Origin: Candidatus Gastranaerophilales bacterium
Lineage (GTDB): Bacteria; Cyanobacteriota; Vampirovibrionia; Gastranaerophilales; Gastranaerophilaceae
Length of the DNA stretch: 43,980 bases
Assembly: GCA_017475485.1 (NCBI GenBank)
Contig: JAFVFO010000063.1
Coordinates: forward strand, 1-43,980
Direction of reading: 5' to 3'
In this document: positions 35,162 through 43,040 of the stretch, in pieces
Layout: the number at the start of each line of letters is the position of its first letter
Position numbering within the stretch: position 1 is the stretch's first letter
The notes under the pieces: model-generated
Databases searched by the model: none
Seen by the model: only the letters and a program-made list of their open reading frames with translations
What the model was told of the DNA's origin: nothing
Made by a program: the position numbers and the translations under genes

Positions 35162-35163
35162 TT

Positions 35164-35544
35164 TTATTTGATTTCTACTGTTGCGCCGGCTTCTTCTAAT
35201 TTAGCTTTGATTTCTTTAGCTTCTTCAGGTTTTACGTTTTCTTTAATTGGTTTAGGAGCGCCATCAACTAAATCTTTAGCTTCTTTTAAGCCTAAGCCTG
35301 TGATTTCACGAACTAATTTTAATACCGGAATTTTGTTAGCGCCGGCATTAGCCAGGATTACGCTTACTTCAGAAGGAGCTTCAGCACCTGCAGCTTCAGC
35401 GCCTGCAGCAGGAGCAGCAGCAGCTACAGCAACAGGAGCAGCAGCTGAAACGCCGAATTTTTCTTCCATAGCTTTTACTAATTCAGCGGCTTCTAATAAA
35501 GTTAATTTTTCGATTGATTCTAAAATTGTTTCTACGTTACTCAT
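35164..35544 (-). CDS. rplL: 50S ribosomal protein L7/L12
   Basis: A 126-residue stalk protein. It has the N-terminal dimerisation helix ([20 protein letters not shown]), an Ala-rich hinge (about 36-55) and the globular domain with FSVIL-type [36 protein letters not shown], and the end [14 protein letters not shown]. It recruits translation factors as dimers bound to L10. It is translated from the same mRNA as rplJ, 33 bases downstream of it, and a bidirectional terminator follows the end. Confidence 0.97.
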   Translation of the reverse strand: MSNVETILESIEKLTLLEAAELVKAMEEKFGVSAAAPVAVAAAAPAAGAEAAGAEAPSEVSVILANAGANKIPVLKLVREITGLGLKEAKDLVDGAPKPIKENVKPEEAKEIKAKLEEAGATVEIK

Positions 35545-35577
35545 TTTTTTATACCTTTCATAATTAATTTCTAATAA

Positions 35578-36096
35578 CTACGCTTTAGTTTTTGCAACCG
35601 CATCAATTGCTCTAACAAGGGCTGACATAACTCCATTGATAGAGTAAACAATGCCTGAAGCGGGTGAATTGATAGAACCGAGCATTTTTGCATAAAGTTC
35701 TTCTTTAGAAGGCATAGAAGCAAGTTTTTTAGCTTCATCGGCCGAAAGAACTTTTCCTTCCAATACAGCTCCTAAAATTTCGCCTTTCTTGTTTTCTTTG
35801 ATGAATTTTGAAAGCACTTTTGCAGCTGCAACTTCATCACCGAAACCAAATGCAATTGCAGTAGGGCCTTGCATTAATTCTGAAACTGCTTCAAAGTTTG
35901 TGTCTTTTGCAGCAACTTTACAAAGAGTATTTTTTGTAACCGTTAAATCTGCATTGTTTGATTGCAAACTACGTCTTAATTCAGTAATTTCTTCAACTGT
36001 TAAACCGCGATAATCAGCAACCACAGCAACCTTAGCATTTTCAAATTGATGTTTATAGTGTTCGATTTTTTGACTTTTAAATTCTTTTGTTGCCAT
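35578..36096 (-). CDS. rplJ: 50S ribosomal protein L10
   Basis: A 172-residue stalk base protein that binds 23S rRNA and L7/L12 dimers. The N-terminus (HYKHQFENAKVAVVADYRGL, TVEEITELRRSLQ) and the core TVTKNTLCKVAAKDT, QGPTAIAFGFGDEVAAAKVL are typical, and the C-terminal helix carries the L7/L12 sites. AAAGGAG lies in front of ATG 36096. The usual rplK-rplA are not upstream; instead about 240 bases of leader with an L10-binding structure lead to a divergent sigma factor gene, so rplJ-rplL has its own promoter here. Confidence 0.97.
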   Translation of the reverse strand: MATKEFKSQKIEHYKHQFENAKVAVVADYRGLTVEEITELRRSLQSNNADLTVTKNTLCKVAAKDTNFEAVSELMQGPTAIAFGFGDEVAAAKVLSKFIKENKKGEILGAVLEGKVLSADEAKKLASMPSKEELYAKMLGSINSPASGIVYSINGVMSALVRAIDAVAKTKA

Positions 36097-36223
36097 TTTG
36101 AATTTATTATCTCCTTTCTTTAAGACTTCACAAACCCTTGCGCCGGCAGGAAATTAAAGATTCCGCGCCACTTATGTGCAGTTCAAAAGTCAAACTCGTT
36201 GTTTGTTTTTGAGGCATTATATA

Positions 36224-36253
36224 CGCAAAAGTTTTGCGAGTATGTACGCAAAA
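36224..36253 (-). promoter_or_regulatory. Mutually exclusive hairpin arms in the rplJ leader
   Basis: On the minus strand the leader has TTTTGCG (36247-36253), CGCAAAA (36232-36238) and TTTTGCG again (36224-36230). The middle arm can pair with the first (8-base loop) or, in shortened form, with the third. This switch-like arrangement lies between the L10-binding element and rplJ. Confidence 0.4.
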
Positions 36254-36284
36254 CAGGCAAAAGTACTGTAATTATTAACTTTTT

Positions 36285-36328
36285 ACCTGGATTGGAAATT
36301 AAGGCAAATGCCACCAATCGTCTTTGGT
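36285..36328 (-). ncRNA. L10 leader, ribosomal protein autoregulatory element
   Basis: The minus-strand RNA reads ACCAAAGACGATTGGTGG, a short stem-loop, then TTAATTTCCAATCCAGGT. This matches the L10 leader pattern (kink-turn ACC..AAGAC paired with CCAAT..AGGT). In other bacteria L10(L12) binds it and represses rplJ-rplL. It begins at the predicted transcription start and lies 190 bases before rplJ. Confidence 0.82.
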
Positions 36329-36336
36329 ACATTACT

Positions 36337-36364
36337 ATCATATTAAATAAAACTCTATAGTCAA
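36337..36364 (-). promoter_or_regulatory. Promoter of rplJ-rplL
   Basis: On the minus strand TTGACT (36359-36364), 16 bases, TATGAT (36337-36342). The start would fall about 7 bases later, at the beginning of the L10 leader. Confidence 0.72.
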
Positions 36365-36491
36365 TAATTATTTTAATAAAAATTAATATTTTAAAAAATA
36401 ATAGCAATTTAATTTTTCAGCCGACTTTTTAAAAGCACCTAAAAAATATTGTTAACATTTTTAACATTTACTTTATTTAATTAATAAAGCA

Positions 36492-36500
36492 TGGTAATAT
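36492..36500 (+). promoter_or_regulatory. Extended -10 promoter of the 207-residue sigma factor gene
   Basis: TGG followed by TAATAT, an extended -10; the ribosome site AGAGGA and ATG 36526 follow. Two tandem copies of TTAACATTT (36452-36469) lie further up and may bind a regulator. Confidence 0.5.
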
Positions 36501-36525
36501 AACTACTCTCGGTAAGAGGAATAAT

Positions 36526-37149
36526 ATGCAAACTACAAAAGAAAAAGTATTAAAAGACGCAAGCCTCAGACGATATTCCGATTTAATAAACAAAATTGCC
36601 AAAGTCGAGTACCGCTCAATCGCCTCAGCACATTTAATTGAATTTGACGAACTGGTTAGTATCGGGTTGCAAACCATTAATGTGTTATGTAAAGAAGAAA
36701 ATTTTGAAAATTTCAATGAATCTTACCTTTCAACCGCAATCAAATGGGCTATCAGAAACGAATTAAGAAACCGCTACAAATGGTACGGTGTAAGACAGCA
36801 AAAAACATCCTTAACGGAAGATGAAAGAAGCGAATTAAGGGATGCAATTTATAAAACCGTATTATCAACGGATGAAATTTATGACGGCGAAAGAACATTT
36901 GAAATTAAAGATATCAGAAAAAATCCTGAAGAAAATTGTGAATTTTCAATGCTTTCCACTTCTATTAAAAGTGCTGTTATGACTTTGCCTCAAAGAGAAC
37001 GTGAACTTATTGAATGCAAATTCTTCCAAGATAAAAAACTTCATGAATTATCAGACGAATTTTCAATATCCCCAAGCAGAATTTCAAGAATTATAAAACA
37101 AGGATTAGATAAAATTAAAGACGAACTTGTTAAAAATGAAATTGTATAA
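36526..37149 (+). CDS. Sigma-70 family RNA polymerase sigma factor (alternative)
   Basis: A 207-residue factor with region 2 at about 15-85 (FDELVSIGLQTINVLC, AIKWAIRNELRNRYKW) and region 4 at the end (VMTLPQRERELIECKFFQDK, LHELSDEFSISPSRISRIIK). The linker between them is short, so region 3 is reduced and no region 1.1 is present. This fits a small group 3/4-type factor; no anti-sigma factor gene is beside it. AGAGGA precedes ATG 36526. It is transcribed divergently from rplJ and followed by a terminator. Confidence 0.85.
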   Translation: MQTTKEKVLKDASLRRYSDLINKIAKVEYRSIASAHLIEFDELVSIGLQTINVLCKEENFENFNESYLSTAIKWAIRNELRNRYKWYGVRQQKTSLTEDERSELRDAIYKTVLSTDEIYDGERTFEIKDIRKNPEENCEFSMLSTSIKSAVMTLPQRERELIECKFFQDKKLHELSDEFSISPSRISRIIKQGLDKIKDELVKNEIV

Positions 37150-37163
37150 AATGTTAATAATAA

Positions 37164-37193
37164 AAAAACTAAGCAAAATGCTTAGTTTTTTTT
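37164..37193 (+). terminator. Rho-independent terminator after the sigma factor gene
   Basis: An 11-bp perfect stem AAAAACTAAGC with GCTTAGTTTTT, loop AAAAT, and eight T in all. It starts 14 bases after the stop. Confidence 0.9.
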
Positions 37194-37274
37194 AATTTTT
37201 AATTGTTATTTTAACAGGCGACAATTTTTTATTAAATAACGCGCACAAAAAATAATACAATAAATTCATTACAC

Positions 37275-37314
37275 ACACTTTCTTTAATTGTACATATTAA
37301 TAAAGTGTTTTTAT
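37275..37314 (+). terminator. Possible second terminator
   Basis: Arms ACACTTT (37275-37281) and AAAGTGT (37302-37308) with an inner TTAAT/ATTAA pairing and a T run afterwards. Weaker than the first hairpin and close to the rph stop; it may instead be unrelated. Confidence 0.35.
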
Positions 37315-37326
37315 TTTAAAAAATTG

Positions 37327-38022
37327 CTAATACATTTCAATTATTTTTTTAATTGAATTATTTGCAAGATTATATATTTCATCAAGCTGATTTTTTTCAA
37401 AAGGCAAGCCCTCTGCGGTTGTTTGAAATTCTATCACTTTGCCTGATGCGGTTAATACAATATTTGAATCCACTTGTGCTTTTGAATCTTCTTCATAGCA
37501 AAGATCAACCATAACTTCATTATCTACAATTCCGGCAGAAATTGCACCAATAGGTTCAATAATAGGATTTTTTTCGATTAAACCCTTATTTAAAAGAACA
37601 TCAACCATATCACAAAGCGCAACATAAGCCCCGCAGATAGAAGCTGTTCTTGTACCGCCATCAGCCTGCAAAACATCAGCGTCAATTAAAAATGTTTTGC
37701 CTTTAATTAATCCCAAATTCAAACATGCCCTTAAAGAACGGCCGATAAGCCTTTGAATTTCTTGTGTACGGCCGGAAATTTTACTTCTTTCACGCGCAAC
37801 GCGTGTAGCAGTACTTTGAGGAAGCAAGGAATATTCAGCAGTCAGCCAGCCTTCAGGCGAATCTTTATCCATCCATTTCGGAATACATTCATCATAATTA
37901 GCACAAACCAAGACTCTTGTATTACCAAATTCTACAAGAACAGAACCCGGAGAATGGTTTGTGTAGTTATGTGTAAACTTAATTTTTCTTAATTCATCAT
38001 TTTTTCTTGAATCAATACGCAT
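37327..38022 (-). CDS. rph: Ribonuclease PH
   Basis: A 231-residue phosphorolytic exoribonuclease that trims tRNA 3' ends. Motifs include SVLVEFGNTRVLVCANYDE, GWLTAEYSLLPQST, the tRNA-binding loop RTQEIQRLIGRSLRACL, DADVLQADGGTRTASICGA and AVSAG-type IGAISAG. I chose ATG 38022 because AAGGAG precedes it and homologues begin MRxDxR; the frame continues 12 codons upstream without support. Slightly shorter than the usual ~240. Confidence 0.95.
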   Translation of the reverse strand: MRIDSRKNDELRKIKFTHNYTNHSPGSVLVEFGNTRVLVCANYDECIPKWMDKDSPEGWLTAEYSLLPQSTATRVARERSKISGRTQEIQRLIGRSLRACLNLGLIKGKTFLIDADVLQADGGTRTASICGAYVALCDMVDVLLNKGLIEKNPIIEPIGAISAGIVDNEVMVDLCYEEDSKAQVDSNIVLTASGKVIEFQTTAEGLPFEKNQLDEIYNLANNSIKKIIEMY

Positions 38023-38116
38023 ACTGAACTCCTTGTTTTTTCTAATCATATCATACAATAGCGAAATTAACAGAAAATCGGATTAAAAAACTTTTTAAAA
38101 AAACTATATTTATAAC

Positions 38117-38324
38117 ATAAATCCTCAACTCTTCTGATTGCTATTCTCCCTGTGCATTTTTGTGCGGGGTTTTCTTTATTTTCTTGTAACAAAACATTAC
38201 AAAAATGTTACCGCAGAGCCAAATACGGGCATTATAAATATACAAGTTGTTCTCTTTTCCACTCCTTCCTCCATATGCAGATTTTATAGCATGAATCCAA
38301 GGCTCAAACCCTTGGGTTTTTTTT
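38117..38324 (+). ncRNA. Candidate structured small RNA or leader upstream of ilvC
   Basis: About 200 bases without a convincing ORF, ending in a strong terminator (AATCCAAGG/CCTTGGGTT stem, T8). Internal pairings include GTAACA with TGTTAC (38186-38211 region), a GTGCA-type hairpin CCCTGTGCA/TGTGCGGGG, and outer TGCTAT with ATAGCA. ilvC has its own promoter just after the terminator, so this looks like a separate transcript. The length is similar to 6S RNA, but I see no decisive match; a BCAA attenuator is possible but no leader peptide rich in Ile/Leu/Val appears. The 5' end is uncertain. Confidence 0.4.
38294..38324 (+). terminator. Terminator of the candidate small RNA
   Basis: Stem AATCCAAGG with CCTTGGGTT (one G-T pair), 7-base loop, and a run of eight T. 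It sits directly before the ilvC promoter. Confidence 0.85.
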
Positions 38325-38329
38325 ATTTT

Positions 38330-38358
38330 TTGACAAAAAAAACAGATAATACTAAACT
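38330..38358 (+). promoter_or_regulatory. Promoter of ilvC
   Basis: A perfect -35 TTGACA (38330-38335), 17 bases, -10 TAAACT (38353-38358). Two ribosome-site-like AAGGAG motifs follow; the second, 6 bases before ATG 38392, is the effective one. Confidence 0.75.
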
Positions 38359-38388
38359 AAAAGTAAGGAGAATATTAAAAAGGAGTGA

Positions 38389-39387
<999 letters not shown>

Positions 39388-39401
39388 AGGCATTTTAAAC
39401 A

Positions 39402-40196
39402 ATGGCGGAAGAAAATGCGTTATCAATAGAAGAAATTGGCGTTTGGCTTGATGAATACAGACAAGCTCAAGACGAAAAAACCAAAAAGAAATTAAAAGAA
39501 CTTGTAGTATTAGCCTGCATGCCGATTGTAAAAAAAGTTGCCCATTCGCTTGCACGAAGGTCAACCGACCCTGTGGAAGATATTGTACAGGTTGGTTCGC
39601 TTGGTTTGATTAAGGCTATTGACTTATATAACCCTGAAATTTCTAAAAATTTCAAATCTTATGCAACCTACCTTATAACAGGCGAAATAAGGCATTATTT
39701 GCGTGACAGAACTACAATTATCCGCGCTCCGCGCGAAATAAAAGAATTATCTTTCAGAATTCACAAATTGACTTTGGAATTAACCGAAAAACTCGGTACT
39801 ACACCAACCGATAAGGATATTGCAGAAGCCCTGCAAATGCCCCAAGAAAAAGTAGAAGAAGTTAATAACCTTGAAAGACGTACAACAACGATATCAATTG
39901 ATCAAATAATCGGTGTTGATGATAATTCGATATCCCTTGTAGAAAAAATAGAAGATGAAAGCCAAAAACAAGCATTTGACAGCTATGAAAACCGTATGAT
40001 ATTAAATGACGCACTAAAAATGCTTGATTCTACGGAACAACAGCTTATTACAATGAATTTCTACGAAGGGTTAAATCAACGCGAAATTTCCGATAAAATC
40101 GGTATTTCGCAAATGCAGGTATCAAGAAAACTTAAAAAAGCCCTGCAAAAACTTTTTGAGATAATATCAAAAAGAGGCATGGATAAATATGAATAG
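39402..40196 (+). CDS. Sigma-70 family sigma factor, SigF/SigB-like
   Basis: A 264-residue factor with regions 2, 3 and 4: DIVQVGSLGLIKAIDLYNPE, FKSYATYLITGEIRHYLRDR, the linker TTPTDKDIAEAL and the region 4 LTMNFYEGLNQREISDKIGI, SQMQVSRKLKKAL. This is the group 3 SigF/SigB/WhiG pattern. In cyanobacteria SigF-type factors control type IV pilus genes, and this gene overlaps the prepilin peptidase gene by 8 bases, which suggests a role in pilus or secretion gene control (inference). It lies 14 bases downstream of ilvC. Confidence 0.9.
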   Translation: MAEENALSIEEIGVWLDEYRQAQDEKTKKKLKELVVLACMPIVKKVAHSLARRSTDPVEDIVQVGSLGLIKAIDLYNPEISKNFKSYATYLITGEIRHYLRDRTTIIRAPREIKELSFRIHKLTLELTEKLGTTPTDKDIAEALQMPQEKVEEVNNLERRTTTISIDQIIGVDDNSISLVEKIEDESQKQAFDSYENRMILNDALKMLDSTEQQLITMNFYEGLNQREISDKIGISQMQVSRKLKKALQKLFEIISKRGMDKYE

Positions 40197-41172
40197 TATC
40201 ATAGCTTTCTATATTTTTATTATAGGGCTTTGTATCGGTTCATTTTTAAATGTCGTTATATTAAGGGGTTTAAGCGGAGAAAATTTTATTATTTCACGCT
40301 CAAAATGCCCTAAGTGCAATAATCAACTTAAGTGGTATATGAATATACCACTTATTTCTTATATATTTTTGAAGGGAAAATGTGCATTCTGCGGGGAAAA
40401 AATTTCTGTTCAATATCCGATTGTTGAATTTATCACAGGATGTACATTTTTAATTTTATATCTCACATTTGGTTTTACATTTAAAACCTTATTTATGTGT
40501 TTATTCTTTTCTTTATTTATTGCAATTTCAACAACAGATATACTTGAAACGGTCATTATTGATTACCACGCTTATATACTTGCTGTTTTAGCTGTTATAT
40601 ATGCCTTATTCGGGCTAAATGACATAAATACCATGCAGGCTGTTATAGGCGGAGTTTTAGGATATATTATATTTGAAATTTTAGCAAGAATAGGATATTT
40701 TATATCGAATTTCAGAATGTTTGGGGAAGGCGACAGCCTTATAGCGCTTGGGTTAGGCGCAATTTTTGGTATAAAAAATTTCTTAATAACAATTATATTA
40801 AGCATTCTGATTCAAAGCCTCTGCGCAATACCTGTTTTAATTATAAATACATATAAAAAAAGAGATTACCGCCTCAGCGTTTCTTATATTTTGGTTTTGT
40901 TTTCACTGTTTTTTGTATTTATAGTTAACTATTTTGAAATTATAAAAAATTCCATGATCTATCTTGGTATTGTAATACTTATCACAATGGCACTTTTATG
41001 GTCTGTAAAAAATATCTTGAGTTCTGTAAAAAATAAAAAAGAGCTCGATTTTAATGAAGCTAAAACACATTTTTCCCTGCTGCCTTTTGGCCCTGCAATG
41101 ATTATTTCAGCCGTAGTTTGTATATTTTTCCTAAAACAAATTAAATTGTTTATACATGCTTTTTTATTTTAA
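40189..41172 (+). CDS. pilD: Prepilin peptidase / N-methyltransferase
   Basis: A 327-residue polytopic aspartic protease that cleaves and N-methylates pilin-like proteins. The N-terminal CIGSFLNVVILRG, the tetracysteine site with Cys40, Cys43, Cys65 and Cys68 and the motif IPLISYIF are typical. Catalytic Asp are the one in ISTTDILE (about 117) and the Asp of GEGD (179-182). About eight hydrophobic helices follow, and the C-terminus is longer than in classical PilD by roughly 60 residues. It overlaps the sigma factor gene by 8 bases and would process substrates of the gspC-F-type system encoded at 18378-25171. Confidence 0.93.
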   Translation: MNSIIAFYIFIIGLCIGSFLNVVILRGLSGENFIISRSKCPKCNNQLKWYMNIPLISYIFLKGKCAFCGEKISVQYPIVEFITGCTFLILYLTFGFTFKTLFMCLFFSLFIAISTTDILETVIIDYHAYILAVLAVIYALFGLNDINTMQAVIGGVLGYIIFEILARIGYFISNFRMFGEGDSLIALGLGAIFGIKNFLITIILSILIQSLCAIPVLIINTYKKRDYRLSVSYILVLFSLFFVFIVNYFEIIKNSMIYLGIVILITMALLWSVKNILSSVKNKKELDFNEAKTHFSLLPFGPAMIISAVVCIFFLKQIKLFIHAFLF

Positions 41173-41262
41173 TTAACATTAATTCATATTTACTTATTTA
41201 TCCTAAAGTTAAATATGCGCATGACGTTATTTATTAATGTAATATTAAAAAGGAAAATAAAT

Positions 41263-42201
41263 ATGACAAATCCATTATCGGGATTATCGCAAGAACAGCA
41301 AGTAGTCCTTAGCTCATTAGGCCCTGTGGATATGAATTTATACGGAAATATACAAGGACAAAATACAGGCGCAACAGTATTTGATGAAGCAGGATATACA
41401 GCTTCATTGCAAACCGCTTATACGAATTTAACGCAAGAAGAACAAGAATTCATACAGTATGAAATTGAAAGATCGGCACTTCAATGCGACATTAATCAGC
41501 GATATCAAGGCCAAGCTCCCAGCGCAGGTGTTGCAAATGCAAAACTGGCGGATATGGTTGCAGGCGGAGTCCCGACTTCTCAGGAATTAGGAAGAATGTA
41601 TAACCTTGTTATGGGTATGCTTAACAAAGGCGTTGATATACCTAACATGATAAGGTCGGCACTCGGTCAATCACTACTGCTGCCGGCAGATCACAACGGT
41701 AAAATGGAAGCATCAACCGTAGCTCAAACATATACCCATCCGAATAATTTAGAAACCACAAAACAATATTTGAGCAACGTTCTTTCAGACGCAGAATATC
41801 ATCTTATAGAAGAATACGGCATAGATTTCTCTGAAACCGTAGCAGATTCAAACGGAAACCAAACACCAAGGTATGTTCTTGCGCAAAGCTGGGGAAGAGG
41901 CGACAATGGTAATTTCCACGTTTATGATTTAAAAACGGGACAAGCAATTTCAAGAATTTATCCCGAGGACGGCGAAAAACCATACATTGACCCTCAAAGG
42001 CCTTATGCGTTTGGCTACAGGACAACTCCTAAAGGATGCGGTACGATAGTGTTTGCAGGCGGATTGTATGGCGAATATCGTAACGATACGGAAGAAAGCT
42101 ATATACAATCATACGGCCGACAGGGCTGCTATTTTATAACATCTGAAGGATTACAGCAAGGGCCTTCTCAAAACTATTACAACAGGGTTGAAAACGGCTA
42201 A
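41263..42201 (+). CDS. Hypothetical secreted or cytoplasmic protein, 312 residues
   Basis: I do not recognise it. The N-terminal half is helical (LSQEQQVVLSSLGPVDMNLY, then repeated Q-rich segments) and the C-terminal half looks beta-rich (QSWGRGDNGNFHVYDLKTGQ, GTIVFAGGLYGEYRND). No signal peptide or membrane helix is seen. I start it at ATG 41263 (MTNPLSGL), with AAGGA 8 bases upstream; the frame opens 16 codons earlier. It lies 90 bases after pilD and is followed by a perfect terminator, so it is probably a one-gene unit. Confidence 0.65.
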   Translation: MTNPLSGLSQEQQVVLSSLGPVDMNLYGNIQGQNTGATVFDEAGYTASLQTAYTNLTQEEQEFIQYEIERSALQCDINQRYQGQAPSAGVANAKLADMVAGGVPTSQELGRMYNLVMGMLNKGVDIPNMIRSALGQSLLLPADHNGKMEASTVAQTYTHPNNLETTKQYLSNVLSDAEYHLIEEYGIDFSETVADSNGNQTPRYVLAQSWGRGDNGNFHVYDLKTGQAISRIYPEDGEKPYIDPQRPYAFGYRTTPKGCGTIVFAGGLYGEYRNDTEESYIQSYGRQGCYFITSEGLQQGPSQNYYNRVENG

Positions 42202-42219
42202 AACAAACTTATATATATT

Positions 42220-42251
42220 AAAATGCTTGCAAAAATGCAAGCATTTTTATT
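42220..42251 (+). terminator. Rho-independent terminator
   Basis: Stem AAAATGCTTGC with GCAAGCATTTT, loop AAAAAT, then T and TTATTG. It lies 19 bases after the stop of the 312-residue gene. Confidence 0.9.
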
Positions 42252-42335
42252 GTCCTCAAATATAATTTACAATACTTTTATGTTTATATTAAAATAGAAT
42301 TATAACCAAATTAGGTATTATAAATAGGAGGACAA

Positions 42336-43037
42336 ATGAGCAATATTCAATTAACTTCTGAAATTGAAGAAAAATGTTGCGTAGCACGCGGCATCAAAGG
42401 TTCACCTGCCCCGATTCCACAAGAGGGCTTATGGACAAAATGTAAAGAAATAAAAGACATTAACGGCCTAACCCATGGCTGCGGTTGCTGTGCACCACAA
42501 CAAGGTACTTGCAAATTAACTTTAAACGTTAAAGAAGGTATAATTCAAGAAGCACTTGTTGAAACCATTGGCTGTTCAGGCATGACTCACTCCGCTGCAA
42601 TGGCAGGCGAAATTTTACCGGGAAAAACACTTTTAGAAGCATTGAATACTGATTTAGTTTGCGATGCTATTAATGTTGCAATGAGAGAATTATTCTTGCA
42701 AATCGTATATGGAAGAACCCAAACTGCATTTTCCGAAAACGGACTTCCCGTAGGTGCAGGTCTTGAAGATTTAGGTAAAGGCTTATGCTCTATGTGCGGT
42801 ACAATCCACTCTACAAAACAAAAGGGTGTAAGATATCTTTCATTAACCGAAGGTTACATTTTAGAACTTGGTTTAGATAAAAATGACCAAGTAATTGGTT
42901 ATAAATTTGTTAACCTTGGAAAAGTAATGGATTGCATTAAAAAAGGCATGGATGCTAAAGAAGCCTATGAATGCAATATCGGAACTTATGGTCGATTCAA
43001 TGAAGCGGTCAAAACTATTGACCCTAGGAAGGAGTAA
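42336..43037 (+). CDS. NifU-like iron-sulfur scaffold-type protein, GGGtGRT partner
   Basis: A 233-residue protein with an IscU/NifU-N-like core. Cys-rich parts are THGCGCCAPQQGTCKLTLNV, IGCSGMTHSAAMAGEI and GLCSMCGTIH, giving several conserved Cys for a cluster. Unlike plain IscU it is larger and carries a C-terminal extension ending in YLSLTEGYILELGLDKNDQV. In many gut anaerobes this type stands directly before a GGGtGRT-motif gene, as it does here. AGGAGG precedes ATG 42336. The substrate protein is unknown. Confidence 0.85.
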   Translation: MSNIQLTSEIEEKCCVARGIKGSPAPIPQEGLWTKCKEIKDINGLTHGCGCCAPQQGTCKLTLNVKEGIIQEALVETIGCSGMTHSAAMAGEILPGKTLLEALNTDLVCDAINVAMRELFLQIVYGRTQTAFSENGLPVGAGLEDLGKGLCSMCGTIHSTKQKGVRYLSLTEGYILELGLDKNDQVIGYKFVNLGKVMDCIKKGMDAKEAYECNIGTYGRFNEAVKTIDPRKE

Positions 43038-43040
43038 GAA

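Noticed and set aside
36181..36200. GTTCAAAA, T-loop-like sequence in the rplJ leader
   Set aside because: No acceptor stem, anticodon arm or CCA end in range; not a tRNA.
36452..36469. TTAACATTT twice in tandem as a regulatory repeat
   Set aside because: Only two 9-base AT-rich copies; could be chance, so mentioned only with the promoter.
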